Positions 46,829 to 56,490 of a stretch of 64,000 nucleotides of DNA are shown one piece after another. The DNA lies in contig JACKOH010000002.1 of assembly GCA_024234395.1 (NCBI GenBank), positions 558,001 through 622,000 of the forward strand, written 5' to 3'. Numbering within the stretch: position 1 is the stretch's first letter; the number at the start of each line of letters is the position of its first letter. The notes under the pieces were generated by a model. The model saw only the letters and a program-made list of their open reading frames with translations. It was not told the origin of the DNA and made no database searches. Source of the DNA: Pseudomonadales bacterium (GTDB lineage Bacteria; Pseudomonadota; Gammaproteobacteria; Pseudomonadales; Pseudohongiellaceae). The translations under genes were made by a program, and so were the position numbers.

Positions 46829-49033
46829 ATGCATGACGACGTTTCCCACATTCTTGAAAACCTGAACGCCCCTCAGCGCCAGGCGGTCACCACCGATTCG
46901 CAGAGCCTGCTGGTGCTGGCCGGTGCCGGCAGCGGCAAGACCCGGGTGCTGGTGCATCGGATCGCCTGGCTGCTGCACGCCGAGGGAGCCTCTCCCTACA
47001 GCATCCTGGCCGTCACCTTCACCAACAAGGCCGCCCGGGAGATGCGCGGGCGAATCGAGCAGCTGCTGGGACAACCGCTGGGCGGCATGTGGGTGGGTAC
47101 CTTTCACGGCCTCGCCCATCGCCTGCTGAGAGCCCACTGGCAGGAAGCCGGCCTGGTGGAAGATTTTCACATTCTCGACAGTGACGACCAGCTGCGACTG
47201 ATCAAGCGTTTGTGCCGCAGCCTCGGTGTGGACGAGGACAAGTATCCACCACGCCAGATCCAGTGGTATATCAATGCCCAGAAAGACGAAGGCTTGCGCG
47301 CGGCCAACGTGGACAACCTGGGCGACGACTACGGCCGCAACATGACCGCCATCTACGCCGCCTACGAGGATGCCTGTGAGCGGGGCGGCATGGTGGATTT
47401 TGCCGAAATCCTGTTGCGTGCCCACGAGCTGTGGTTAAAGAATCCGCAGATTCTCGACCACTATCAGCGTCGTTTCCAGCATATCCTGGTGGACGAGTTC
47501 CAGGATACCAACACCATCCAATACGCCTGGTTGCGGGTGCTGGCCGGGACCCGCAATCAATTGATGGTTGTGGGCGACGACGATCAGTCCATTTATGGCT
47601 GGCGGGGCGCCAGAATCGAGAATATTCAGAAGTTCAGCAGCGATTTCCCCGGCACCGAAATGGTCCGCCTGGAACAGAATTACCGCTCCACGTCGACAAT
47701 CCTGAAGGCGGCCAATCACCTGATCGCGAACAATCAGGGACGCCTGGGCAAGGAATTATGGACCGATGGGTCAGAAGGGGAAGCGATTTCCGTCTACGAG
47801 GCATTCAATGAACAGGATGAGGCGCGCTTCATCGTCGACCGGCTGCAGGACTGGTTCAACAAGGGCAATCGCCGCGTCGATGCGGCGGTGTTGTATCGCT
47901 CCAATGCCCAGTCACGGGAACTGGAAGACGCACTGCTGCGGGTCGGCATGCCGTACCGGATCTACGGCGGCCAGCGCTTCTATGAACGGCTGGAGATCAA
48001 GAACGCGCTGGCTTATCTGCGTCTGCTGGTGAATCGTCACGACGATACCGCCATGGAGCGGGTAATCAACGTGCCCACCCGGGGTATCGGAGGCCGTACT
48101 ATCGATCAGGTGCGGGCCCTGGCGCGGGAAGAAAGTTCATCCCTGTGGTCGGCCTGCCTCAAGTGTGTCAATGGAAAGCTGCTCAGTTCGCGGGCCGCCA
48201 ACTCGGTGCGCGCATTTATGGATCTTATCGAGGCCATGGACGAAGCCTGTGACAATCTCGAACTGCACCGCAAGGTGGAACACGTCATCAAGCACAGCGG
48301 ACTGGTTCAACATCACGAAAAGGAAGGTGGCGAGAAAGCCAGGGCAAGGCTGGAAAACCTGGACGAACTGATCACTGCCGCCAACAGCTTTGATGAATCG
48401 GAACTGGACGTGGACGATGACCTGACCGCGAATACGATTCTGGCCGCGTTCCTTGATCAGGCGGCACTGGATGCCGGCGATGCCCAGGCGGGAGAATCCG
48501 AGGACGCGGTACAACTGATGACCCTGCACTCAGCCAAGGGGCTCGAGTTTCCGCTGGTGTTCCTGGCCGGCATGGAGGAGGGACTGTTTCCCCACCGCAT
48601 GTCGATGGAAAACCTGTCCGGCCTGGAAGAGGAACGGCGACTCTGCTATGTGGGCATCACCCGGGCCAAATCCAAACTCTTTCTGTGCTATGCCGAATCC
48701 CGGCGCCTTCACGGAGATGTCACTCTGACCCGGCCGTCGCGGTTTATCCGGGAGATTCCGTCCGAACTGGTGGATGAGATCCGTCTCAAATCCACCATCA
48801 CCAGGCCTACGGTGCCAGGCAGCCGCCCCCTGTCCGGGACCAGGATTGGCAGCGGTGCCGAAGTGCCGCAGACCCAGTTGACTCTCGGCCAGAGGGTAAT
48901 GCACGGTAAATTCGGTGAAGGGGTGATTCTGAATTACGAGGGACAGGGACATAATGCCCGGGTTCAGGTAAATTTCGACGGTTTCGGCAGTAAATGGCTG
49001 GTGCTGTCCTATGCCAAGCTGGAAGCGGTATGA
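46829..49033 (+). CDS. uvrD: DNA helicase II
   Basis: 734 aa SF1A helicase. Walker A LAGAGSGKTRVLVHRIAW, Walker B ILVDEFQDTNTIQYAWLRVL, VGDDDQSIYGWRGARIENI and MTLHSAKGLEFPLVFLAGME. The C-terminal ~60 residues include the Tudor-like segment GQRVMHGKFGEGVILNYEG. Acts in excision and mismatch repair. Confidence 0.96.
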   Translation: MHDDVSHILENLNAPQRQAVTTDSQSLLVLAGAGSGKTRVLVHRIAWLLHAEGASPYSILAVTFTNKAAREMRGRIEQLLGQPLGGMWVGTFHGLAHRLLRAHWQEAGLVEDFHILDSDDQLRLIKRLCRSLGVDEDKYPPRQIQWYINAQKDEGLRAANVDNLGDDYGRNMTAIYAAYEDACERGGMVDFAEILLRAHELWLKNPQILDHYQRRFQHILVDEFQDTNTIQYAWLRVLAGTRNQLMVVGDDDQSIYGWRGARIENIQKFSSDFPGTEMVRLEQNYRSTSTILKAANHLIANNQGRLGKELWTDGSEGEAISVYEAFNEQDEARFIVDRLQDWFNKGNRRVDAAVLYRSNAQSRELEDALLRVGMPYRIYGGQRFYERLEIKNALAYLRLLVNRHDDTAMERVINVPTRGIGGRTIDQVRALAREESSSLWSACLKCVNGKLLSSRAANSVRAFMDLIEAMDEACDNLELHRKVEHVIKHSGLVQHHEKEGGEKARARLENLDELITAANSFDESELDVDDDLTANTILAAFLDQAALDAGDAQAGESEDAVQLMTLHSAKGLEFPLVFLAGMEEGLFPHRMSMENLSGLEEERRLCYVGITRAKSKLFLCYAESRRLHGDVTLTRPSRFIREIPSELVDEIRLKSTITRPTVPGSRPLSGTRIGSGAEVPQTQLTLGQRVMHGKFGEGVILNYEGQGHNARVQVNFDGFGSKWLVLSYAKLEAV

Positions 49034-49170
49034 ACAGGATCCCGGTCAATACTCTCAGTAACCCGGTACGACTGACTGACCCACTACCTTCGCCCACTAC
49101 CGCCCTTATTAACAAAGTAATTACTATACTATTTAGCTGGAAAAATCCGCCTCCCAGGAAATCAACCACT

Positions 49171-50280
49171 ATGCAATTCAGATTCTTTCTTCCCGTGCTT
49201 CTGGCAACAGCGCTGCTGTCCTGCGGAGCCGATAATGGCGGTACTCCGGACTCAGGAGCCGTCGCGGCGTCTCCGCAGCAGACCTACAACTGGAAAATGA
49301 TCACTTCCTGGCCCAAGAATCTGCCGGCCCTGGGCACGGCGCCGGAGCAGTTCGCCCGCCGGGTGGAAAAGATGAGCAACGGACGGATGCGGATCCGGGT
49401 TTATGGAGCCAACGAACTGGTGGGTGGCCTGGAGGTTTTCGATGCCGTTTCGGCCGGCACCGCCGAGATCGGCCACAGCGGTCCTTATTACTGGCAGGGT
49501 AAAATCAATGCCACGCCATTCTTTTCCACCATTCCGTTCGGGCTCACCGGCACCGAGATGAATGCCTGGCTGGCCTATGGCGGCGGTAACGAACTGTGGC
49601 AGGAACTGTATGCACCGTTCAACCTGATCCCGGTACGGGGCGGCAATTCCGGCACCCAGATGTTCGGCTGGTTCAACAAGGAGATCAATTCCCTGGAGGA
49701 CCTGCAGGGCCTGAAAATGCGCATACCGGGGCTGGGCGGCGAGGTGTTTGCCCGGGCCGGTGGGGTGCCGGTCACCATGCAGGTGAGTGATGTGTTTACT
49801 TCGCTGGAAACCGGGGCGCTGGATGCCACCGAATGGGTCAGTCCTTACAACGATCTGGCCGCCGGCTACCATACCGTGGCCCGTTACTATTACTACCCCG
49901 GCTGGCACGAACCCGGCTCAGTCCTGGAAACCATTTTCAACAAGCAGAAATTCGAAGCGCTGCCGGAGGATCTGCAGGAGATTCTGCGGACCGCTTCCGA
50001 AGTCATGAACCAGCAGATCTATGACGAGTTGACCGCAAGAAACAATGAAGCACTGCAGACACTGATTAACGAACATGATGTCCAGCTTCGCCGTCTTCCC
50101 GACGACGTGCTCAAGGAGTTCCACCGCCTGTCTGAAGAAGTCATACAGGAAATGGCCGCCGTCGACGAAACCAGCATGCGCGTTTACCAGTCCTGGAAGA
50201 CATTCCTGGACGGCGTGTCGGCCTATCATCGGATCTCCGAAGACGCCTTTATCGAAGCGCGTAATCTACCGATTGATTAA
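49171..50280 (+). CDS. TRAP transporter substrate-binding lipoprotein (DctP family)
   Basis: 369 aa. Start at 49171 gives a signal peptide with lipobox (ALLSC). The solute-binding fold shows WKMITSWPKNLPALGTAPEQ, GTAEIGHSGPYYWQGK, GNSGTQMFGWFNKEINSLED and DATEWVSPYNDLAAGYH, closest to the TakP/keto-acid branch. Captures an organic acid in the periplasm for a QM permease; the dctQM genes are downstream but on the opposite strand. Confidence 0.88.
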   Translation: MQFRFFLPVLLATALLSCGADNGGTPDSGAVAASPQQTYNWKMITSWPKNLPALGTAPEQFARRVEKMSNGRMRIRVYGANELVGGLEVFDAVSAGTAEIGHSGPYYWQGKINATPFFSTIPFGLTGTEMNAWLAYGGGNELWQELYAPFNLIPVRGGNSGTQMFGWFNKEINSLEDLQGLKMRIPGLGGEVFARAGGVPVTMQVSDVFTSLETGALDATEWVSPYNDLAAGYHTVARYYYYPGWHEPGSVLETIFNKQKFEALPEDLQEILRTASEVMNQQIYDELTARNNEALQTLINEHDVQLRRLPDDVLKEFHRLSEEVIQEMAAVDETSMRVYQSWKTFLDGVSAYHRISEDAFIEARNLPID

Positions 50281-50487
50281 CGGCTGATTGAAAAGCTAGC
50301 GAGCCTTCCAATGATCGTCCCGACTACGCTCATAACGTTTCCCAACAGCCAGTTACCGGCCCGGGGGCTTGCATCATCGCAGCACAGGACTCGTTCAATT
50401 TCGGCAACAGGATGAGATCGGGCTGCGGCTCTGCCCGTCAATACGGTCAGTGCCGGGGATCTGGTGCAGCCGGCTACTGACCCCTTA

Positions 50488-50892
50488 TCAACGGGGTATC
50501 GGTCGGGTCCGTCCGTTATCGTCAATGGCAACATAGATAAACAACCCTTCTGCCACTTTGCGCAGGTGTTCATCTTTCCCGGCATTAAAGATCCACACTT
50601 CGATATTGATATGTGCCGAGCTGCGGCCGATTTCCTCGACTTCCGCATAACAGCTGACCGTCGAGCCCACATTGACCGGATAGAGAAAATTCACGTTTTT
50701 GATTGCCACTGTGGCGGAACGACCCTTGGCAACGCGCTTCATGGTAATGCCGGCCGCCAGATCCATCTGTGACACCAGCCAGCCGCCGAAAATGTCGCCG
50801 TTGGCGTTGGTATCTTTCGGCATGGCCAGTGTCTGCAAGGTCAGCTCACCGGTAGGTGAGGGATCCTTATCCATCCCGTCCTGATCATTCAT
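50488..50892 (-). CDS. yciA: Acyl-CoA thioesterase YciA-like
   Basis: 134 aa hotdog-fold protein. NANGDIFGGWLVSQMDLAAG (active-site Asp region) and ATVAIKNVNFLYPVNVGSTV are characteristic. Hydrolyses acyl-CoA esters. ATG at 50892 is preceded by GGGGAAA; a longer frame to 50940 lacks homology. Confidence 0.88.
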   Translation of the reverse strand: MNDQDGMDKDPSPTGELTLQTLAMPKDTNANGDIFGGWLVSQMDLAAGITMKRVAKGRSATVAIKNVNFLYPVNVGSTVSCYAEVEEIGRSSAHINIEVWIFNAGKDEHLRKVAEGLFIYVAIDDNGRTRPIPR

Positions 50893-51005
50893 CTGTTTCC
50901 CCTGATGATTACAGTTACATTTGAGAACGTTATTGGACAATCGTTTTGCCGATCTGTTGCATCCACCACTTCAAAAACGCAGGGGGTACACAGAGCGAGA
51001 GAAAT

Positions 51006-52382
51006 TCAATCCAGAGCGTCGGGTAGCCAGGTGGCCAGCTCCGGCCACACCGATAATAACAGCAATGCACCCAGCTGGATAAGCACGAATGGAATCACGC
51101 CACGATAAATATCCACGGTGCGAACGCTGGGCGGAGCCACGCTGCGAAGATAAAACAGGGAGAATCCGAAGGGCGGCGTCAGGAACGAGGTCTGCAGATT
51201 GATCGCCAGCATGATTCCCAGCCAGACCGGATCGATCCCCATGGAAAGCAGCACCGGCCCCACCAGGGGCACCACCATGAAGGTGATTTCGATGAAATCC
51301 AGAATGAACCCCAGCAGGAACACCAGCAGCATCACCAGCAGCATGGCACCGAAGGCGCCGCCGGGCAGATTGCCAAGAAACTCCTCGATCAGGAGATCAC
51401 CGCCAAAGCCCCGGAACACCGCCGAAAAGATCGTTGCGCCGATGAGAATCAGGTAAACCATGGCGGTGATTCGCATGGTCTCCAGGTTGACATCCTGCAG
51501 CACCCTGAACCCAAGCTGGCGCTTGAACAGTGCCAGCAGGCTGGCACCGATGGCGCCGACGCTGGCCGCCTCGGTCGGTGTTGCCACCCCGGCCAGGATA
51601 GAACCCAGCACGGCGACAATCAGCAACACCGGTGGCAGCAACCCTTTGAGAAGCAGCAACAATAGTGTGGCAGCGCTTTCCGAACCCAATGCCTCATTCC
51701 GTTCCAGAGCGGGTGCCCGATCGGGCCTGACCACGGCGGTAATAAATACATAAAGTCCATAGAGAAGTACCAGCAACAGACCCGGTAGCAGCGCACCGGC
51801 GAACAGATCGCCGATAGTGACCACATCGGGGGAAAACACTCCGCTGCCCAACTGGGACTGCTGGTAGGCACTGGACAGGACTTCGCCGAGCAATACCAGG
51901 CAGATCGACGGTGGGATTATCTGACCAAGGGTGCCGGTAGCACACAAAGTACCGCAGGCGAAATCCGCACTGTACCCTCGTTTCAGCATGGTAGGCAGAG
52001 AGAGAATCCCCATGGTCACCACCGTGGCACCCACGATCCCGGTGCTGGCGGCGAGCAGCATACCGACGATTACGACAGAGATACCCAGACCGCCCGGCAG
52101 GCGGCCGAAAATTCTGGCCATGTTGTCCAGCAGTTCTTCCGCGAGCCGGGATTTCTCCAGCATCACCCCCATGTAGACAAACAGGGGAACCGCCAGCAGA
52201 TTCTGGTTGGTAATGATGCCGTAAATGCGGTTCGGAATGATGGCTACAAACGCGGTATCAAATGCGCCGACCAGGCCCCCGATCGCGGCAAAAAGAAGGG
52301 ATACCCCGGCCAGAGTGAAGGCGACCGGGTAGCCGAGCATCAATGCCAGACAGATAACCGCAAAGAGCAACAGGGGCAACAA
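51006..52382 (-). CDS. dctM: TRAP transporter large permease DctM
   Basis: 458 aa with about 12 hydrophobic helices. LAVPLFVYMGVMLEKSRLAE, GGLGISVVIVGMLLAASTG and INLQTSFLTPPFGFSLFYL define the large TRAP subunit. Ends LATWLPDALD. The TTG at 52382, 5 bp after the dctQ stop and with GGAG just upstream, is the best start; an ATG-led frame inside dctQ was rejected. Confidence 0.9.
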   Translation of the reverse strand: MLPLLLFAVICLALMLGYPVAFTLAGVSLLFAAIGGLVGAFDTAFVAIIPNRIYGIITNQNLLAVPLFVYMGVMLEKSRLAEELLDNMARIFGRLPGGLGISVVIVGMLLAASTGIVGATVVTMGILSLPTMLKRGYSADFACGTLCATGTLGQIIPPSICLVLLGEVLSSAYQQSQLGSGVFSPDVVTIGDLFAGALLPGLLLVLLYGLYVFITAVVRPDRAPALERNEALGSESAATLLLLLLKGLLPPVLLIVAVLGSILAGVATPTEAASVGAIGASLLALFKRQLGFRVLQDVNLETMRITAMVYLILIGATIFSAVFRGFGGDLLIEEFLGNLPGGAFGAMLLVMLLVFLLGFILDFIEITFMVVPLVGPVLLSMGIDPVWLGIMLAINLQTSFLTPPFGFSLFYLRSVAPPSVRTVDIYRGVIPFVLIQLGALLLLSVWPELATWLPDALD

Positions 52383-52387
52383 GGGGA

Positions 52388-52906
52388 CTACTCCGGTGTG
52401 TGGCCGGTAAAGGTCCGGATCGCCTTGAGCAATTCCGCGATACCCTGCCAGAGTAAAAACGTTGCCAGTACCAGGATCGTGGACTTGAGCAGGTAGACAA
52501 TCTGCAGACCGCTGCTTTCCGCCGATCCCTCGTGAATTCGCCAGGAAAAGGCAACGTAATCCCAACTGCTCCAGAGAATATATCCACAAACCGGTAACAA
52601 CAGAAACAGCGTCCCGGCCGTATCCACCAATGCCCGATTCCGATTGGTCATGCGACTGTAGAAAATATCCACCCGCACATGGCCGTCATGCCGCAGTGTA
52701 TAACCAGCGCCCAGAGTAAACAGCAGCGCATTGATATAGATGAGGGATTCCTGCAGGGCGATGGAGCCTGTCTGAAAAGCATAGCGCAGCAACACAACCA
52801 ACCCCGTCACCAGGACCAGCACAGTTGCCAACCAGGCTACCGCCCTGCCGATCCACCCGGTAACGGCCTGAATCCAAACCACAATATTTTCCAGCCTGGC
52901 CAGCAT
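52388..52906 (-). CDS. dctQ: TRAP transporter small permease DctQ
   Basis: 172 aa with four membrane helices and the family segment SLIYINALLFTLGAGYTLRH followed by DGHVRVDIFYSRM. Partner of DctM, with which it forms an operon. Confidence 0.9.
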   Translation of the reverse strand: MLARLENIVVWIQAVTGWIGRAVAWLATVLVLVTGLVVLLRYAFQTGSIALQESLIYINALLFTLGAGYTLRHDGHVRVDIFYSRMTNRNRALVDTAGTLFLLLPVCGYILWSSWDYVAFSWRIHEGSAESSGLQIVYLLKSTILVLATFLLWQGIAELLKAIRTFTGHTPE

Positions 52907-53061
52907 GTCCGTTGATCACCACAAAAGAGGGAAACTTCGACGCTCACTCTATCATAATCCCTGAAGAATGCTCCCGGTAATTGTGACGGGCGAATAGCTG
53001 GTATAAAAACCACTAATCGTGGCATTACCTTACCGTTCTCTCACTTCAAGAATCAACGCTC

Positions 53062-54018
53062 TTAAAGCCGGTCGAGAGGGCTGGTTGTACCGGCATAATG
53101 CTGACCCAATACATGAGTGTATATCTGGGTAGTCTTCACATCATTATGTCCCAGCAGATCCTGAACTGTCCGGATATCTGCTCCATTCGCCAGCATGTGT
53201 GTCGCGAACGAATGCCTGAAAGTGTGGCAGGTTACGCGTTTGTCGAGAATATCAGCCTTTGCAACAGCTTCTTTGAGGAACTTCCTCACCACAGTGGGAT
53301 GAAGATGATGCCGGCAGATTTCACCGGTCAGAGGATGAGGACACCAGCCGGACGACGGAAATAAGTAAGCCCAGGCAGGTAACTTGAACGCGGTTGGATA
53401 TTTACGGGCCAGCGCTGGACTCATTGAGCAGCCGACACCTTTTTCATTGTCCCGGGCCTGGACATCCACAGCATGACTAATCTGCTCAACAAGTTGATCA
53501 TTCAGAGCCGGACTCAAAAGGGTTTGCCGGTCCTTGCGACCCTTGCCGTCGTGAACAGTCAAAGCCCGATACTCGAGATTTACATCCTGTACCCGCAACC
53601 GCAGGCATTCACCAACTCGCAGGCCACTCCCATACAGCAACTGAATTATCAACTTATTCCTGCCATCAAGACATGAGAGTATCTGAGATACCTCACCCGG
53701 TGACAGGACACTGGGCAAAGATCGCTGCTTGGAAGCCAACCGGAATCCCAGGTTGCCTACTTCGCGCTTTAGAAACTTTTCAAACAGGTATACGAGCGAG
53801 TTAAGAACGACTTTCTGAGTATTCACCGCAACGTGACATTCGGAGGCAAGATAGGTCAGATATCGGGTAATCCAATCAACTTCCACTTCCGCGGGATGTT
53901 GTGTCCCGGTAAAGTAAATGAATCGTCGTATCCATAAAAGGTAGGTTTTCTCCGTTGCCAGGCTGTAACCACGCAATCGCATATCAGCACGGATATCTTT
54001 CAAAAGCTGGCTGGCCAT
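53062..54018 (-). CDS. intI: Integron integrase
   Basis: 318 aa tyrosine recombinase, near the usual 320-340 aa. N-terminal SAM-like DNA-binding domain (residues 1-85). Catalytic residues R134 (GSGLRVGE), K159 or K162 (DGKGRKDR), H265 and R268 (CHTFRHSFATH), H291 (LLGHNDVKTT) and Y300. Residues about 203-230 (ARKYPTAFKLPAWAYLF) form the extra helix region found only in IntI proteins. Start at 54018 is fixed by an AAGGGA site; longer frames to 54078 are unlikely. Intact and probably functional. Divergent from the cassettes, as in most integrons. Confidence 0.95.
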   Translation of the reverse strand: MASQLLKDIRADMRLRGYSLATEKTYLLWIRRFIYFTGTQHPAEVEVDWITRYLTYLASECHVAVNTQKVVLNSLVYLFEKFLKREVGNLGFRLASKQRSLPSVLSPGEVSQILSCLDGRNKLIIQLLYGSGLRVGECLRLRVQDVNLEYRALTVHDGKGRKDRQTLLSPALNDQLVEQISHAVDVQARDNEKGVGCSMSPALARKYPTAFKLPAWAYLFPSSGWCPHPLTGEICRHHLHPTVVRKFLKEAVAKADILDKRVTCHTFRHSFATHMLANGADIRTVQDLLGHNDVKTTQIYTHVLGQHYAGTTSPLDRL

Positions 54019-54661
54019 AAATTTTCCCTTGACTGTAAAAAACCAGAGACACCATAAAAACCCTAGTACAGCCTTCATGGTTGGGGAAGTTTAAGAGGAA
54101 AAAAATTCTCACATAGATTCAATCCGCTCCGCGAAGCTCGATCTTACTGAATAAATTCAACCAGTTGATATTTAGTTCAGCAGAGATATGGGGAAACCCC
54201 ATAGCTGGAATCGATGAACCCCTATTCGAATATATGGAGACCCCATCGATTCTGTACTGAGTCAACAGAGCTCAATGCTGAAAATGGGTTCCCTTTCAAG
54301 CGCCTGGGGAATACACTTGGGATATCACGAAAACGAAGGGAGAATGCTCCCTATACAAATGTTACTGAGGCTTGTGATCAAGAGATCAGCAGGTCGAAAC
54401 TCAACGCGAGTAGCTAGCCAGGCATTCTAATGAGTCAGTAAGAGTTATTGGTAACAATGGCTTCGACAAGCTCTGCATCACCACCGTCGGGTCCCTCGCA
54501 GAGAAAAGGCGTTGATCGTTACCGACCATAAGTGAGCCTGTCAGGCAGTCGTCTTTAGCGATACTATTTTGGGGCGGTCAGTAATTGGCTGCGGTGAACA
54601 ATGAAATGAAGTGTCCTTTTCAACGTGGCAAGGATCACGTCAGGAGAACCGGGATGGGCCA
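54019..54661. other. intI-proximal region, attI expected here
   Basis: 643 bp between the intI start and the first clear attC. It should contain attI and the cassette promoter, but no perfect GTTRRRY junction was found. An attC-like inverted structure lies at 54450-54523: outer GGTAAC/GTTACC and inner CTCTGC/GCAGAG arms. It might be a decayed attC or attI. A 35-codon frame (54606-54713) runs into the first attC; no protein family is recognisable. Confidence 0.5.
54025..54030 (-). promoter_or_regulatory. intI ribosome-binding site
   Basis: AAGGGA six bases before the ATG at 54018; decides between this start and an upstream ATG at 54078. Confidence 0.7.
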
Positions 54662-54727
54662 CAGTAACCATTCTTTCAATAAGGGATGCGGCGCTGCGCG
54701 CCGCACCCATTAACCTCGGCGTTATGT
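54662..54727 (+). other. attC site 1
   Basis: Starts CAGTAAC, contains a TGCGGCG-CTGCG-CGCCGCA hairpin and ends GGCGTTATGT. Defines the left boundary of the first gene-bearing cassette (GNAT). Confidence 0.8.
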
Positions 54728-54746
54728 GTCAGATTAGGCGATTTAC

Positions 54747-55229
54747 ATGATTGACAAGATTCGAAAAGCAGCTAAGGAAGAATTCGACGCAATAGATGCT
54801 GTTCTAGAGCAGGGTTCGATCTATCAAATCGCAATTGAGCCAGACTGGATGGCGGACACAACTGGTATTTCTCAGTCAGACTTCAATGATTATATAGGCA
54901 ACCCTGAAAAAGACATCTTAGTATGCGAGCGGAATGGGCAAATTGTAGGGGTGATACAGCTTAGCGTTGGATTCGTAGAGGATCCAGGTTTAAGGCACCA
55001 ACCTTTTGGTTGCATTGATGAGATCGCCGTTGCAGATGGTTTCCGGAGCCAGGGAGTCGGTTCAAAATTGATGAGCGCAGCTGAGTCCTGGGCAATAGAT
55101 CGTTCACTGAAAATGCTTAGGTTGGACCTCTGGTCAAAAAATATTCATGCCGTAAAACTGTATGAAAAACACGGTTTCAGCGTAATACGGCAACGGATGT
55201 TTCGTACAATCGGAAGCAATGACACATAA
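54747..55229 (+). CDS. GNAT family N-acetyltransferase (cassette)
   Basis: 160 aa. Acetyl-CoA-binding motif DEIAVADGFRSQGVGSKLMS and C-terminal NIHAVKLYEKHGFSVIRQ. Such cassette acetyltransferases range from aminoglycoside modification to protein or toxin detoxification; the substrate is not predictable. The stop codon overlaps the R'' box of attC 2, the normal cassette economy. AT-rich compared with the core genome. Confidence 0.85.
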   Translation: MIDKIRKAAKEEFDAIDAVLEQGSIYQIAIEPDWMADTTGISQSDFNDYIGNPEKDILVCERNGQIVGVIQLSVGFVEDPGLRHQPFGCIDEIAVADGFRSQGVGSKLMSAAESWAIDRSLKMLRLDLWSKNIHAVKLYEKHGFSVIRQRMFRTIGSNDT

Positions 55230-55301
55230 CAATCAAATCAATCGCCGCTTCGCGGCTAAAGGACGCAGCTGACGCTGCGCCTATTATTACGGGCGTTACA
55301 T
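55224..55301 (+). other. attC site 2
   Basis: ACATAAC start box, GGACGCAGC-TGAC-GCTGCGCC stem, end box GTTACAT (55295-55301), 78 bp. Downstream boundary of the GNAT cassette. Confidence 0.85.
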
Positions 55302-55328
55302 GCACAACAAGTAGGAAGCATTGAAGTA

Positions 55329-55784
55329 ATGAAGAAGTTTTTTAAATATTTAGGGTTCGGACTTTTAAGCGTTGTTGTCTTTTTTATAGCTATTATCGTT
55401 ATTACAAGTATTGGCGGCATCAACAAAGAAGAGACTTTTCCCCCATATATTGCTGAGGCAGTTCCAAAACTTACGACTTGGGATATCGAACAGTACAAAC
55501 TATTGATGTCCGAGCAGGGTATGGGGGCGGCTACTCCAGAACAGTGGGAGCTTTACCTTGAGATGTTTAAAAAGCTTGGTCATCTTCAATCAGTTGGTGT
55601 ACCAGAGCTACAAAATTCGAGTGTTGCATTAACGGTTGCCACGGGCAAAACGACTTATGCTGTTTATTTGGTGCCGCTAACCTTTGATACCGGGGAAGCT
55701 CATGTACAGCTAGGGCTTCAGCATAATGATGGAAAAGCGGAAATTAATAGTGTTCGTTTTCTTTCAGATTTGCTGCTCAAGTAA
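55329..55784 (+). CDS. Unknown membrane-anchored protein (cassette)
   Basis: 151 aa. A hydrophobic N-terminal helix (about residues 8-28, FGLLSVVVFFIAIIVITSIG) would anchor it in the inner membrane with the rest outside. The remainder is soluble, with YIAEAVPKLTTWDIEQYKLL and a beta-rich end (TTYAVYLVPLTFDTGEAHVQ). No family recognised. Confidence 0.75.
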   Translation: MKKFFKYLGFGLLSVVVFFIAIIVITSIGGINKEETFPPYIAEAVPKLTTWDIEQYKLLMSEQGMGAATPEQWELYLEMFKKLGHLQSVGVPELQNSSVALTVATGKTTYAVYLVPLTFDTGEAHVQLGLQHNDGKAEINSVRFLSDLLLK

Positions 55785-55787
55785 AGC

Positions 55788-55864
55788 ATGTAACAAGTCA
55801 ATCAACTACGCACGCTTCGCGTGCCGGACGCAGCAAAGCTGCGCCGGTTATTTAAGCGTTAGTA
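55788..55864 (+). other. attC site 3
   Basis: ATGTAAC start box, CCGGACGCAGC-AAA-GCTGCGCCGG stem, end GCGTTAGTA. The last bases deviate from the GTTRRRY consensus. Confidence 0.8.
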
Positions 55865-55884
55865 GCCCATAGAAGGTCAGTGCA

Positions 55885-56490
55885 ATGTTAAAGCTTGGAT
55901 CACAGTTAGCCTTACCTCGATGCCCTCATTGTGGAGTAGACAGTCCAAGTCTGATGCAGCAACACCGCTTTGAAACCGATGACTATGCCCGATCGATTAA
56001 GAGAGTTTGGGCAATCTATGCGTGCATGCGTTGTGGAAAAGTTGTAACTGCCTGGATGGAGCATGGAGACGGTCAGCATGATGTTCAGGAAGTATTCCCT
56101 GAATCGACTACTGTGGACGATTCAATCCCCGGCAAGGCGAGGCAATATCTAGAGCAGGCGCTTAATAGCTTGGGTGCTCCCGCGGGTGCAGTGATGCTGG
56201 CTGCAAGTGCAGTCGACTCCATGCTTAAAGAAAAAGGATACACCGAAAATTCCCTCTATAATCGAATAGACAAAGCTGCCGAAGATGGGCTTATTACCAA
56301 TGAAATGGCCCAGTGGGCACATGAAGTTCGACTTGACGCAAATGATCAACGCCATGCTGATGTAGATGCAGACCTGCCCAATCAAAATGAGGCGTCTCAG
56401 TCAATTGAGTTCGCTCGCGCTCTCGCACAGTTTATGTTTGTACTACCGTCTAGAGTAAGAAGAGGTATAGAAAGTGCCCAGGGCAACTAA
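55885..56490 (+). CDS. DUF4145 domain protein with zinc ribbon (cassette)
   Basis: 201 aa. Cys pairs C13-x2-C16 (CPHC) and C47-x2-C50 (CMRC) form a probable zinc ribbon. Residues about 85-190 match the DUF4145 pattern (ARQYLEQALNSLGAPAGAVM, then VRLDANDQRHAD). DUF4145 proteins often occur near or fused to restriction and other defence genes, but the function is unknown. Stop overlaps attC 4. Confidence 0.85.
   Translation: MLKLGSQLALPRCPHCGVDSPSLMQQHRFETDDYARSIKRVWAIYACMRCGKVVTAWMEHGDGQHDVQEVFPESTTVDDSIPGKARQYLEQALNSLGAPAGAVMLAASAVDSMLKEKGYTENSLYNRIDKAAEDGLITNEMAQWAHEVRLDANDQRHADVDADLPNQNEASQSIEFARALAQFMFVLPSRVRRGIESAQGN

Noticed and set aside
54033..54046. LexA-box-like CTG...CAG upstream of intI
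   Set aside because: Spacing is CTG-N8-CAG, two bases short of the gammaproteobacterial LexA consensus, and the flanks do not match.
54214..54417. 67-codon open frame in the intI-proximal region
   Set aside because: No ribosome site, no family resemblance, and it is not placed relative to an attC as cassette genes are.
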